A DNA stretch of 64,000 nucleotides. It comes from Chionis minor. Its lineage: Eukaryota > Chordata > Aves > Charadriiformes > Chionididae. The notes beneath the pieces were generated by a model, which was given only the letters and a program-made list of their open reading frames with translations, searched no databases and had not been told where the DNA came from. Within the stretch, counting starts at the first letter, position 1. Each line of letters opens with the position of its first letter. A program made the position numbers and the translations under genes. Below, one piece after another: positions 10,751-23,750 of this stretch. Location of the stretch: assembly GCA_013398295.1 (NCBI GenBank), contig VZSF01010416.1, positions 2,474,259 through 2,538,258 on the forward strand, read 5' to 3'.

Positions 10751-13700
10751 ATTGTTGTATTTATAAATACACGTATCTCCTGTTTATTCTTGCTTTTCAG
10801 TACCCTTATTTTTTCAGTTGGGAGTCTCAGGTATGCAAGACGTCTGTTAACTCTAAACAACAACAGGTTGTGACAGGCCTGGATGATATCACAATATTTA
10901 TTGTATTCAAATAAAAATCAACATAATATCTAATTCTGATCCATTTCAAATCCCTTCTTCCAGTGTATATAGTTCCTACAATCACAACTTAAAAATCTAC
11001 AGTTATCCTCAATATAGGATTGAGAACTGTGTTTACAGAATAATCTAAAAGATTAAGTGAATTACCAATATTGTCACATAGACACAGGCTTTGATAAACC
11101 TTGTTGTGACAGATCGCCATCTTTTGCAAAAATAAAGCACAGGAAACAAAGGCGTATGCATGGCATCTCAGAAAGACTAGTTACTAATTAGAAGAATGAG
11201 ATAGAAGACCAGGGGGTGGTGGTGAAGGTTTTCTGGAGTTTTTGACTGTACCATGTGCATCAGACAGCAAATTGGAGCAGATCGTACACTCAGGCTTGTT
11301 TGCTGCCAGTGGGGCTTGAAAAGGGAAAAGTATCCAAAAATTGCTTCAGGACATGGATGAGGAAATTTTTGATCAAAGTCTCAGGTATGGAAGCTTAGAT
11401 GGCTTCCTTGGGTTTCTAAATCACTTAATAGGTATGTTTCCAGTCAGGTAACTGGCAATTACTGTATTTTAATCAAATTCCTGCCTCAAGAAATGCGGTA
11501 GAGGCAGGACAGAGGGCTTGGCCTAAATAACAACTGGCACAGACAAAAGCCAGCCAGATGGCATTAGTCTAAAAGAGTTCTCTTGCCCAAAACATAGCAC
11601 CTATGTCCTTGGCAGATTCTAAAAAGAGAAGAGAATCTCTCCCCCCTGTACCATTATCATACAGCTGACTTTTGTACATAGCTGCGGTTCTGTCCCCTGC
11701 CCTTGTGGCTTTGTAATAACTTAAATTGTTCATATGAGAAAAGCATTTATTCTACTAACAAGATTCAAAAGGGCAAAATTTTAAATAGACTTTTTTTTTT
11801 TCTTTCAGGTACCTCAGTTTTGTTACACCTGAGTAAGCAATGTAATATAAAGATCTATTTTTGATCAGATAAGCATATTAAATATATTACAAAAAGTAAA
11901 ATTCCTAAAATCTTAGATCTGCAAATTGTGCATATACAATTATTTGATTAATTGCTACTTCTAGAAGGAAGAAATATTTCTAAGCCTCTCACTCATGTCA
12001 TAATCAGACTCTTCATGCACATTGAATAAGATCTGCCCAAACACTATAATACATGTACATTTGGTCAATGCTCTGTTCACAAGTTATTATAAACTATATT
12101 ACTTAAGTCTGATCCTCATCACCAGAGGACTCAAACTTTGCTGATAATGCAAACAATCTGGGGTTTTGGCTAATGTGAAAACCTGTAAAAAAGAAATACA
12201 ATAATCTAGAAAGAGAATCTATGACAAAATTTCATTTATCCCTCAAGTCTCCTGGCTGGTCCTAGATTTACCATTACTTCCATCACTGCATTATGTGAGC
12301 CAGATTTCCTTCTCTCACACACAACTGCACAACTGCTATCCAAGTCCATAGTTTCAGTGTATTCCATGAGGAGAAGATGGTGTTATGCCAGTATCTACTG
12401 CTTGTAAAGAACTCTCTTCCATCTCCAGCCAGCATGTTACTCAACAGCTGCAACAGATCTGCACAACGCTGGTGAGAGGGAAGTAATGTGCTCTACTGAA
12501 AACCAGACAAGGAAATGCCTAAAACTGCAAGCTGACTGCAAGAGCAAAAGGAAGCGAGTCAGCATTCTGGAGAAAGGAAGGAATAGGGAGGGATGGAACA
12601 AGTAGTATATTCTTCCAAAAAAAAAGTATGTTCAAAGCAGATAACATATGAAAAAGTTAAGCGCTACCAGTATGCCATAAATAATATAAAACTTACCTAA
12701 TGCACCATTAAAGTTTATGGATCAAATCCTCTTTCCTGGCCAAGATGTACTTGCATAACAAAAGCTCTCTGAGAGCTGGCTATAGCTTTCTGATTCACTA
12801 CCCAGTTCATCTCTTGCACTGGGTAGAGGACTGGAGATGATTCATTAACAGAGGGACCCAAACTACAGTTTCTCTACCTTACAATCCCTTTAAGACACCG
12901 TTTAAATGGGCTGTAAAACTGGTTACTGTATCAGCTCTTAGACCATTAAGAACTCTTCAGTCTGAAAGAGAAATTTCCTAGCTGGTGCCCTTGGGTGGTT
13001 TTCTCTTATTTTGCGCTGCCTGAGCACTGCGCAAGGGACAGGGGACAGTGAACACAGCCTAAGGCTTTCCACTTACAACCTTCCTCAGGTTTCTCCAGCT
13101 GTATGAATGCTTCAGTTTCTCCACAATAAACAGAGTTTATTTAGATGTATGACTGCACATCCGTGTTTACAGATCGCTAAACTGCAAATCCAATTCAAGT
13201 TTCTTGTGTTTGGGGGAACTGTATCCCTGGATGCAATGTGCCCTCTGAGCATGCATAATTTGAAACAGATGGCTCAACAGATGAGCTGCCAAACACACAA
13301 GGCCAATTCAAATGCCATCCAAAAGTAAAAGTGAAGTGGGATAAAAGTTCTCCTTGTCCCACTTTAGATAAACAGGGCCTATCTGCTTGGAAGATGCTCT
13401 CTTCTCATTTTCTGCCTTTCTACTTATTCTTTTCAAATATGGCATATACAAGAAAACAAATTCAGCTTTACCAGCTACCAAGATTTAATCATATATTTTC
13501 CAATTTTTGGTCTGTTTTTTTTTTAATAAAGCTTCAGCCTCTGGAGTTAAGAGCTTGCATGGGTTATTTGAGCTTTAATTCAAAAAAGCCAACAAGAAAG
13601 CAGCAAAATATAACACATTTCTGGCCTTCAAGGTTGCCAAGAAAAGCTTGAAAATGTGAACCCTGAAGGTTCACAGATCAAAATTCCTTTTTAACTTATG

Positions 13701-15969
13701 CTTTAGTTGGCAGGGCTTAAGCACAAATAAATAATTTAAAATGTCTGGAATTTGAAGTCTACTGATTTCACATTTAAACAGTCTAATACAGGAACAGTTA
13801 CCAGGAAGTCCTCCTCAGCCTCTAATACTTCCTAGCCTTTCCACAGGACCCACTGCCAAACACTTGGTCCATGGCTTGCTTAAATGGAGACGTTGTTCCT
13901 GCCGGCATTATTATACCTTAGGCAATGCCTTCACTGTAAAGCTACCATTTAAAGCTACCATATGTCTCGGTTTTCCCAGATATACCAGTTTTTTCCACCT
14001 GGATTCTTTTCCAGAGGTGACACACACATCTAGGTACATCTGAATTTGTCCATTAGTGTGTCCATCTCCCCAAACTCGGTATCCTGTTGTCTGAATTTCT
14101 TCAGGTCAGGAACTCTGACACAGTACATTCAAAAAACCCAGAGAATGGCAGATTGCATACTGCAGATTTTCTCTGCACATGAAAAAAATCGAACGTTTTG
14201 AAGAAGTAGTTACGCTGCCTGAGCATTCACTGTAGAGAATATGCCCATGTTGCTACTGGGAACAGAAATGACAGCTGTCACTTGAGTCAGCCAAGCACTC
14301 CTAAGATCAGTTACACTGCAGAGTATTACCTACGCTTCACGCAGTCACTGCAGCAGCTGACACTGCACTGAATATCCCCAGAAATCTTTAAGGTGCTACA
14401 ATCCCAATAAAGGATTTGTGAGTATACAGGATTCGAGTTAAAAACCCCAAAGAAATCATAAGTTTACTTAACTGTACAGCTGAGACAAATACTCAGGGTA
14501 TAAAGTTGGTCCACTGCCTACAACAAAAACAACACTGTCCTCCTTGTGTTTTAGAAATTCAGTGAAATGAGTAAATTTAATGCAGCACCTCCATAGTGAT
14601 TAAACATATGAGACATCACCCCTGGTATTTAACAGATTAAATTCCCATCTGAAAGACTAAAGCCAAGTAGCCATAACATTTTACAGACAGAATGGATTAA
14701 TGTTATCAATATGCAAATGATAGTTGGATCAGGGAAAACTGTGGGTAGGATTTTGTTTTGTCTAAAATTGTCAGATATATAAACTAAAGTCTGAAAGACT
14801 GATAAAACAACAGTTCAATTGCTACTAATTTTGCCATATGCAGAAGAGCTGCATCTTTTCTCTAGTTGGCATACTAGAAGCAGCATAATTAGATCTAGTC
14901 AGCATAAACTGGAGAGTGTAATACTAGTGAAAAGCTCAGATCCTCCTCTTTCCTTATGCAATATGAATAGCAGAACTTAACTCCGGGTATTTATTTACAT
15001 GCTTTAATCTTTAAGTCAATGGGATAAATTTTGTTCTTGATTATGTACTTGTAACCACATCAACACCAATGGAGTATCAACAACTTTTGGCCTCTTCGGC
15101 CTGAGCTGGAAACACCCAATTAAACTCATGCTTTTGTTCATTGATACCATATTTTGAAAGACTTAATACTGCTAATCTACAAACGATATTGCAAACTTGA
15201 CCAGTAAATTAAAACAAACTGTCTATTGTGTATATCTCAAGGAAATACATAACTGTAAGAAACTACAAAATCCTAAACATTACCAACTTCAGCTTATGCT
15301 ATGGAAATCAAAGTCTTACTGTATACTGTAAGCTATTTCTATAGTTAGACTCCCTTGTTAGTATATTCATCACAACTTTATTTTCAAAAATTAATTCTCT
15401 TGGGCAGTGGAAAGCAAGTGATGTAACCCTCCGTTTCCTGACAATTGCCCAGAGAATTTGGTTAACTCCAGTAGCCTTTATGGATTTTAATATTAATGTT
15501 ATTTTAGCATTTGCTTAGAAGTTATGTTGCAGTTACTGTTCAAAATAAATAGATTATCAGGGCACTGGGAAGTACAAATAAAACAGACTGAACTTTTGAA
15601 ACTTGGAAGGAAACAGATGCAACAAGGCCTGGGTTTTCATCAAGTTCTTGGCTTACAAACTGAGCAACAGAGCCGTCCGCCCTGTGTGTGCTGCTGGCCA
15701 TGAGATGAGTAGGATTCCCTTTGTTTCAGTCCATGACATCTGGGCTTATTTCAGCAGTTCTGAGCAACTTCAGCTGCAGCAAAAGTCAGCGAAACTGCTA
15801 ATATTAAAAAACGGGCCAAATAAGGTTTGACTATCAGGATGTAAAATTAGGCTACAGTATCATTAAAGAACCCCACAGAAATTCCACTCTTTTACTGGGA
15901 GGAAGTCAACAAAGCCCTCCTTGAAAGGGTACCTATAGACTCCTTTAGCTGTGAAAAGAAGAACATACT
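10751..15969. other. Intergenic DNA, no gene recognised
   Basis: AT-rich sequence. A 12-base motif (TAAAGCTACCAT) is repeated almost in tandem at about 13937-13962. Open frames at 13107-13651 are unconvincing. No RNA gene or mobile element is recognised. Confidence 0.5.
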
Positions 15970-16070
15970 ATAAGAACAGAGGTAGTAGCTCACGACAAAG
16001 GTCTAAATAGCCCAGTGTCCTGTCTCCAGCAGCGGCAATAGCTAGTAGCCATGGAAGACAGTAGGAGTAG
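15970..16070 (-). repeat. Ancient CR1/L3-like remnant
   Basis: The words TAAGAACA and TAGCCCAGTGTCCTGTCTCC followed by AGCGGCAATAGCTAG match, with divergence, the amniote CR1 tail best known from turtles and crocodilians ('...ctagcccagtatcctgtctccgacagtggccaatagc...'). The identification rests on memory of that consensus. Boundaries are approximate, and it is old by its divergence. Confidence 0.55.
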
Positions 16071-19000
16071 ATAAGCATGTAGTGAGAATGCCCTGGTGTA
16101 CTTGCAAACCTCCTGTAATTTACAGCTCAGAAGTCACCTGAGCTGGAGTCATTTAACTGGTATAAATGGTTGGTTTAGTCTAGACAGCTGACGAACATGT
16201 CCTATAACATGTCCCAGGCTTTTGTCTTCATACTGCTGAGGCTGGAAACCTAGCCAGGGTAGGCTAAGACTTTCCCCTGATCTTTGAACCTGGGTTTTCT
16301 TCCTGCTGATAGCAAGCTGATGAAGCTGCAGGAGGTGCTGCTGTAATCCAAAGTCTCACTTCATTTGGAAATCAGACGTGGCTGCATTCAGCACATAAGT
16401 CTGCTAGTTCACACGTAGCCGAATAGCCTCCTGACAGCTCCCGAGAGCTGTCAAAGTAGCAAAACACCCATCCGCCGTCTAAATTGAGGCCCAAGTGCAG
16501 ATCATGATTTTGGGGGAGCAATCTGAGCTTATCCTGCCAGTTCTGGTGGCTACTTATTTTTCTTCTACAAAATCAATTCGCTGCTTCTTTCTCCATTTTT
16601 CATGAAAGAGAGAGAGTTGAGTTTGATGAAAAAATAATTTCTGCATTTTCGCTTCCATCAGAACAAGGAAGAAGCAAATCCTTGAAGCAGGCATCAAAAA
16701 GGATTATTTTTAATTCTCAGATAAGAAGAAATAGACTTCTCCAATTTTTGGTAGGATAAACCTTGCTACCTTTGTCTCCCATCCTTATACAAGAAACAGT
16801 AACCCTAAAGAAAGATCTTTTTGGCATCCCCAGATCAGAGCAGTATTAGACCAGGGATTATACCGCATACAGGGATCCTCCTATGTACAAATCACTAGGA
16901 GTGATTCTAGATCTAACATAAAATGATTTGGCCTTAAATTCCAGAATGAAATGCAGAAGGAGCTGGAAACTGATTCTAAATTGACACAACTGAAACTTAC
17001 TTTTAACAGATAATCCTTTAACACTTCTAGCTATGGAAATAAAACGAGTAATAGAAGCACTCATGGGACAGTGCCCGTTCTACATACTTGTGTTTTATGA
17101 TTGATTGCTCAGCTCTAGGTCTCCTTGACTTTACTTTTATCCTCCCTTTCATCTCCTTAGATCTCCCACCCAGTACCCTAAAAATTACCATAGTCCAATA
17201 TATGCTTAAGTCTAATACATTATTTCTGCTATTTACCTAAATACAATAAAAGAAAAAAAAAAAAAGAAAAAGATATTTTTCCTCCAGATTTTAATACGAC
17301 TTTGTACCAGACAGCATGGATACTGTTCATAACAGCCTAATAATATGCACATATTTTGGAACCTACTTGTATATGTGTATACACTAACATTAAATACTAG
17401 CTTGGTAATACTGTATCTATTAATAACAAATAAATGTAGTGTATAAAGAAAAAATCAACACTCCTTATGGAAAATAAACATAGCATATAATCCTTATGAT
17501 TAGGGACAATACTCTTTAAAATATTAAATCAGTTCTTACCTTTTCCCTTCCTAAATTTGCTACACAACAAACTCTACTGTAAATAGTCTAATTTTTTGAG
17601 AAGACCGTGGAACTATTGCATTATTGCAAAACAAATTGACTACAAACAGCGATGAACCTTATTTGAAAAATATTAACGGGCCAAATGCTATGAAAAGAGG
17701 TGATGGTGGGAAAGCTTCGGGAAAAGAGATTATGCTTATTTGCCTTTTTGTACTGAGGCTGCAGTGAAGTAAACATTCCAGTTGAGCAGCATTCCTCTAT
17801 ATCTTTTCAAAGTCTCTGTGGAGACTAAAGTAGAAATCACTTATTTGCGGTTGAGAAAATAGCATGGACTTCTGCATTAAATTTTAAATAAATTCTGCCC
17901 ACAGGATGATAAGATGCTTAAATCAAATAATGAGACGTTATCCATCTAGGCAATGCATTAGGAGTATAAAATGTGATTCAGCATGCTGTGAACTCTTGTA
18001 CTTAGCAAAGACATCAGGCCTGTTGTTCTCAAGACTTAATTATGATTTGTTCTAAGTTTTATAATAAAATAATATTAAGATCACAATGAATTGTTCACCC
18101 TGCAAAATTCATTCCAACATTTTTCTAGTTGTTAGACTGATTTCCAGATTACCAGAGCCCAATCCATGTGCAGATGGAAAACAGATCATATAACCGTTTT
18201 TTCAGTATAAAGGCTAGGCAAATATTTTAATTCCTTTGGACTAGATTTATTGTATATTTAAGTTACACATTCTGTTAAGAAGGCGCTTTCCCTATTAAAT
18301 TTGTATTACTGTTAATGCCTTTATCTCTGAACACTGAAAGACCTCAAGCGTGACAGGGGCGTGTGGGAGGACTTTCTACCCTCCTCTGTGTAAAGGCAGT
18401 ACAGAAAATACCCACATTTCTAAATGGCAAACACCCTCAGCAAGTTCAGAAATGTACTTCTTGAAGAAATGTTGAGTCCCAAAATGTCAGTTTACATCTC
18501 TTGCAACTCCCAGACAAGGCTGTTACATCAAACTGTCCTGCAAAACTCTAACCTGAATTTACTCTTTTACGAGACAGTAACAAAATTTAAGTTATGCTAT
18601 TGTTATAAAGCTACTCAAAATTATAATACCCTTAAAACATGTTTCTCTGGACACCTTGTAACAGGATTTGGTTAGTGAGTCACCTAAATTGCTTAACTGA
18701 ATACCATCATCACGCTGCAATATCTGACAAACTCTTCTTAGTCCTGTAAAGTATTGGTGCCAGTTCGGTGAGTCAGCTGCGTCTTTGCTGCATCATCCTC
18801 CAGACATACAGCACTACTAGAGAGGATGGAATAACTATAGATAAAATAAAGCTTAGTTTCAGAATCATCTCTATCTATGTTAAATGCAAAAGAGATTCTT
18901 CAGCCCTTTCTTAAATGGCACCACGTTTTGGCTGAACATATTCCACGTGTTTTGGGGAAATAGCTCCAATATCATAATACTCTCCAGTGCAGCTCTAAAC

Positions 19001-20401
19001 ACACCATGAAAGGATGAGAATCTGGACAGTAATAAGGCAGGTTTTTATAATGTTCAGAAAGAAAAGCCCCTTCCCTTGTGAAACCTAGTCCAAACACAGC
19101 CATAAGCTATAAGTAGAAACAGAATGAGGAATCTGAGGCCTGAGGACTTTAATTCCATACAACCTGCGGTAATTTGGTTTATTCTGGTGTATGCTAATAT
19201 GAAGTCTTTTAGAAGACTCAGAAAGGTCTGCTTAGCCCTCGACAAGGTTCCTCATCCCTGACCTAGATGGATTTACAACAATTTGTTAAGACCAGAGGAA
19301 AAACTAAATTAAAATGGACAGGATTGGGAAAATTTATTGGCTTTTATTTGCTGGGATAATACAGGAATTGGCAAGAAAGGCCCAAGATAGAATTATTTGT
19401 TTGCCTCAGAAAGACAGAGAACCAACTACTGTCTTCATTCCACTGTAATGCTGATTTTTTTCATAAACATTTGTATTAAAAACAGTGACAGTATAATAAA
19501 TCTGTTCAGAAAATCTACTTACAATGGCACTTATTGGCATACTTGATTTAATTATCCTCTTTTAAGAATGACTGTTTGTAGGGTAAAGGTGATTCTCTCC
19601 CATCTATCTTCTCTCCGTAACCCCCTAAACCAAACATAATTCTGAAGAAATAAAATACAAAATGTTTAGGCTTTGACATTGCTCCTGTTCTTAGTGAAGT
19701 CAACAAATGCATAGATGGACTAGAAAATACCTTTAAAGGACGGTAGCAGGAGACTGAAGCTGACACAGAAGGCTTCATCTTCTACTTGACTGTAGTTCAT
19801 TAGTGCATTTGTTACCTGAAAAAAATCAAATGGAGGAAATTTTTTCCTGAAGGTACAAATAAAAGACATTACTTGCTAGCAACAAGCAGAAAAAAAATCA
19901 TCCACCATCAGTCCAAAACATAATGTCTTAATTATGATTATTATGTTGTCAGTAGTTGACACAGTGACCTGATAGGACAAGAAATACAAAATGAAACTAC
20001 CAGCCCATTCCTGAAGTGGGAAAATAAAAGGAAACAAAATGTCATTAGTTCTCAAATGGTTTCCTTATGTTCTACAAAACCCCACGCAATGGCAGCTGTT
20101 GGGAGAAGCTAAAGCCACTCTCACTGCTGCTAGTCACACTCCCAGACACCCTTAAGGAAACCCACAAGCCACACAACATCACTGAGGTTCTTCAAAGTTA
20201 GTTCAGCTATAACTTCTGGAAAATTTACAGTAGAAAAGCATTTTCTCTCTTAAAGAATCAGACCTTCAGTGTACTCCTGCTTCTCAATCCCTCTACCCTG
20301 GTCCTTCACTGGTATTTACCCTAAATTGGCAGTACCTTCCTCTTGGCTAGAAACCACACAGATTCAAACTATGGGGGCAAAAAATCCCCAGATGTAATTT
20401 A
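16071..20401. other. Intergenic DNA, no gene recognised
   Basis: No coding exon is recognised. There is a perfect 9-bp inverted repeat at 16432-16453 and an A-rich tract at about 17248-17272. Confidence 0.5.
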
Positions 20402-20770
20402 TTGGACAAGCTTGGACAAAGGAAAAGAACATTGAAGAATTTTTTAAAAGTAGGGTGCGAGTTGGGATGTCCTGGAAAACACAGTAAGGATTGGGCATAT
20501 CTGAGGTTTCCCCCTACATTCCTGCTGGGACAGTCTGAGCACTCCAGAGCCGCTTTATGGGCTAAACATTGTGGCTGGTCAGGAAATCTGTGTGTGGCTG
20601 GGACACTACAGCAAGATCATTTTGTTGAGGCCTCTGTGTGGCAAGAGAATGATGCTGGACAAGATTTTCAGCTGCTGGAGTGGTGTATAAAACAAAGGCA
20701 GCACAAGGTAACAGCTGCTGCTTTCCACCCAGTTCTGTTGATCTCTGTAGTACGTAATTTTCTCAGATGA
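20402..20770 (+). other. Unclassified 122-codon open frame
   Basis: This is the longest isolated open frame in the AT-rich intergenic part. It starts with TTG, not ATG; its first ATG is well inside. The patch is GC-richer than its flanks, and TATAAAA occurs at about 20685. The translation is rich in W, C and H and shows no family I recognise. It may be the remains of an LTR or another old repeat rather than a gene. There is no sign of splice sites or conservation that I can judge. Confidence 0.25.
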
Positions 20771-22699
20771 CAGCAAGTACTCTACTTAACGTTAAAGGGG
20801 GTGGCGTACTAGTCTAATTTAAATTTTGTAAAATATGCAGAACACCACAATAAAACTGTCTATAATTACAGAAAATAACAGCTCTTTGTTCCAAATTGGA
20901 TACAGAAGGAACATGTTAAAGCAAACTAAATTCTTCTGTTAAGGAAGTAACTTACTAACTTCTATTTCAAGTAAGTTTTTATTCAAAATCATTGATGATG
21001 ACGATGTAATATACGAAGTATATAAAAGCAGGTTATACCACAGTTGTGTCTGATTTCGGTTTGTTGTATTAAAATGTTTGCACTGATCTTTCAAAACAAT
21101 TTTAATGGGCACCTAGAATCTTTATCCTTCAACAATGCCCTCATGAACCATGTTCAATATATACTGGAGTAATCTGATATACACAGAAGACAAATCATCC
21201 TGGCATGCCAAGAAAGCACAGAAAACTGTAAGATACCATATCCTGAATGCTGATAACAGACTATAATTTCATATGTATTTATTTCAGTTTGTGTGGGATT
21301 TTTTTGAAAAACTATGATTCTCTGATCTCTGCCAAATTACCTACAGAGAATATCCACACTGCATTTCTAAAAGAAACCTTGAGATATATTGCCCTTTAGC
21401 ACCTGTTAACACAACTTTTCCGTCTACTCTAGGGCTTGTAAGGTTTAGCTAAATTGAGCTAGCTAAAATACATGCTTTTCCTAGTGGAGACAAGTCTTTG
21501 GTACATTTCCCTCAAAAAAGTCAAAGAGAACAAAGAACGAGTAAGATACTCAGTGTATGCTGAAGTTCAGCAAATTCTGCCTCTGGCAAACTAAGGTAAA
21601 TAGAAAGCTCTTCTGTCGAGAATTTCTCATTGAGAATGCTCTGCCTACACACAGCCCTTTCACAGTTAAGGCAAGAGGGGTTTTTTTGCACAAGCTCTTT
21701 GCATAGTTTCAACTCTTGTGGCATAATACAGTCAAAGTAGTGAACTGAGACGATAAAGCTCCAGTCCAACTACAGCTTTAAATGGTAGTACTAGTAATGT
21801 TCTGGCACCATCTGATGTTTTTTGTTTTGCTTGCCTGGGTATAATCTCTAGGCAGCCAGGCTTTGTTTAGTCAGTGAAACTAAAGAAGAAAACAGACTAC
21901 TAAGGTCATATGTACTTTGAAAAAGAACGTTATCAAAATTAACAAGCTGGGTTTCAAGACTGAATCGTGCATTAGCTAGATTAAACTGGTAACACCACAC
22001 ATAAACACACCACCAGGTGACCCCAAGGGATATTATAACATCAATGCTATAAATTCCACTTGGTAACAAACTAGTAAGCAATGTGACATGTAAAATGGAA
22101 AGATGGATTTGAAATAGGGAAGTATCTCTTATTTTCTAGAGTCAAACACAGAAGCTCTGCCTTTGAGTAGTTCTTTTTCACAAAAGGGTAATTTTTCTAT
22201 TAAAACTAGTTTGACTTACTATAAAGGCACAGTGTTATAAGACAGTACACCTACTTCAGCCCTACCATTTATATTAAAGTCCTAAAAAGAAAAAACTCAG
22301 GTTTATGTTTAGTAGAGAAATGAAAAAAAAATTTATTCAACAAATACTGTGAAGATTACACAACAAACACGAACCTCATGGCAAAAGCACTACATTTTCG
22401 ATCCCCAGGAAGGAACATGAGTTATCTCTGTGGGTCCTTTGAAGTTTTTATGTTAACGTACAACTGAAGTTACATACTTATTGTCAGCGAAGCTCAGTGC
22501 CAAAAACCACGCCTGGCATGGAACAATACAATTGGATTCAAAATTGTCTGTAGCTCCTGGGGAATTCATTCCGCGTTCTCGGGCCAGTCCACAGGAAAGC
22601 CGTGCCCTGTTTAAACAAGACTTACCCTTAAAAGGTTATCTCAAGCCATGGATGTTTTTTATATGCTTTGGCCATGTGGGCCCTTCAGGAGAAGACCCG
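20771..22699. other. Intergenic DNA upstream of the OSBPL9 island
   Basis: AT-rich DNA with no recognised gene. TTTATT at 22332-22337 is an AATAAA signal on the minus strand, next to a nine-base A run that reads as a T-rich downstream element on that strand. A minus-strand transcript from the neighbouring CpG island could end here, but no exon of such a transcript can be shown. Confidence 0.4.
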
Positions 22700-23750
22700 G
22701 GCCCTTGGACTGGGACGGGCGAGCTCCACAGAGGCTCTGGACAGGCCAACAACAAAGAGACAAGCAAAACAGCCACAGAAATTAAAAGCTGTCGCGGTGC
22801 CAAGTATTTTAGGGGACAGGATAACGCCCTCCCGCCCTCACACAACCCGGGGCGCCCTGCCCTGCCCACACCGCCACCGCGCGGCCCACCCTCCCGCCTC
22901 GCCCCCTGCCTCCCCTGAGCCCTGAAGCGAAGCCCTGCCATTTCAGGTACCGGATCCCCCAGGCATCACCCGCAAACCCAAACCCCCGCGGACACCCAGG
23001 CTCCCCCCCCCCCCCCGAACCCCCNNNNNNNNNNNNNNNNNNNNNNNNNNNNNNNNNNNNNNNNNNNNNNNNNNNNNNNNNNNNNNNNNNNNNNNNNNNN
23101 NNNNNNNNNNNNNNNNNNNNNNNNNNNNNNNNNNNNNNNNNNNNNNNNNNNNNNNNNNNNNNNNNNNNNNNNNNNNNNNNNNNNNNNNNNNNNNNNNNNN
23201 NNNNNNNNNNNNNNNNNNNNNNNNNNNNNNNNNNNNNNNNNNNNNNNNNNNNNNNNNNNNNNNNNNNNNNNNNNNNNNNNNNNNNNNNNNNNNNNNGGCT
23301 CCGGGGCGGGGTCGCTGGGCGGGAGCCGCCGTTGCCCTCGGCCGGGAGTTCGCCGGCGGCCCCGGAGCCGGCAGTGTCTCGGGAGCCGTAAGTGGCTCCC
23401 GCCGCCCTCCCCCGGGGGGCCTCACACCCGCCCGCTCTGCCCCGGGGGAGCGGGGCCGGCCCGCCCGCTCCGGAGCCTTGCTGTGCTGTGGCCCCCGCTG
23501 CCTCCGCGCCGCCCTCCCCGCCCAGCGGGAACTTGCTCCCGCCCCACTGTGGCCGCTCTGCCCGGGCCGCGGGCCCGTGAGGGTGTCGCCGTACCGGCCG
23601 GCCCGCCCGCCTCGGGAACGGCTGCGCGGAGCAGCGATCGCCTCCGGCCCTTCCTACCCGCCGAGCGGGTGCGGGGCCTGGGCGGCGGGTCGCTTCCCAG
23701 CTCGGGACTGACTTTCCCGTTTCCCTTAAGGACTTCCGACTTTCCAGCAC
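22700..23750. promoter_or_regulatory. OSBPL9: CpG island, probable main OSBPL9 promoter
   Basis: GC content and CpG density rise sharply at about 22690 and fall at about 23740. A GC box (GGGGCGGGG) lies at 23303-23311 within a four-run G cluster. A consensus donor (GCC then GTAAGT) begins at 23388 on the + strand and could end a first exon at 23387. No ATG lies between the gap and this donor, so the visible part would be 5' untranslated sequence, or in-frame coding whose start is hidden in the gap. It is the first CpG island upstream of the OSBPL9 exons on the same strand, 9 kb from the first visible coding exon. The long open frames here, on both strands, run through N and are not evidence of coding. 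Confidence 0.75.
23025..23296. other. Assembly gap (272 N)
   Basis: Unresolved sequence between a 14-base C homopolymer (23003-23016) and a G-run cluster (23303-23323), both typical of reads failing in GC-extreme avian DNA. The missing ORP9 N-terminal exon may lie here. Confidence 0.98.

Noticed and set aside
10211..10873. 220-codon + strand frame
   Set aside because: It is the antisense shadow of the CR1 reverse transcriptase.
22809..23750. 313-codon minus-strand frame across the gap
   Set aside because: It runs through 272 N bases in a CpG island. The translation is low-complexity G, A, R and P, and antisense to the OSBPL9 promoter.
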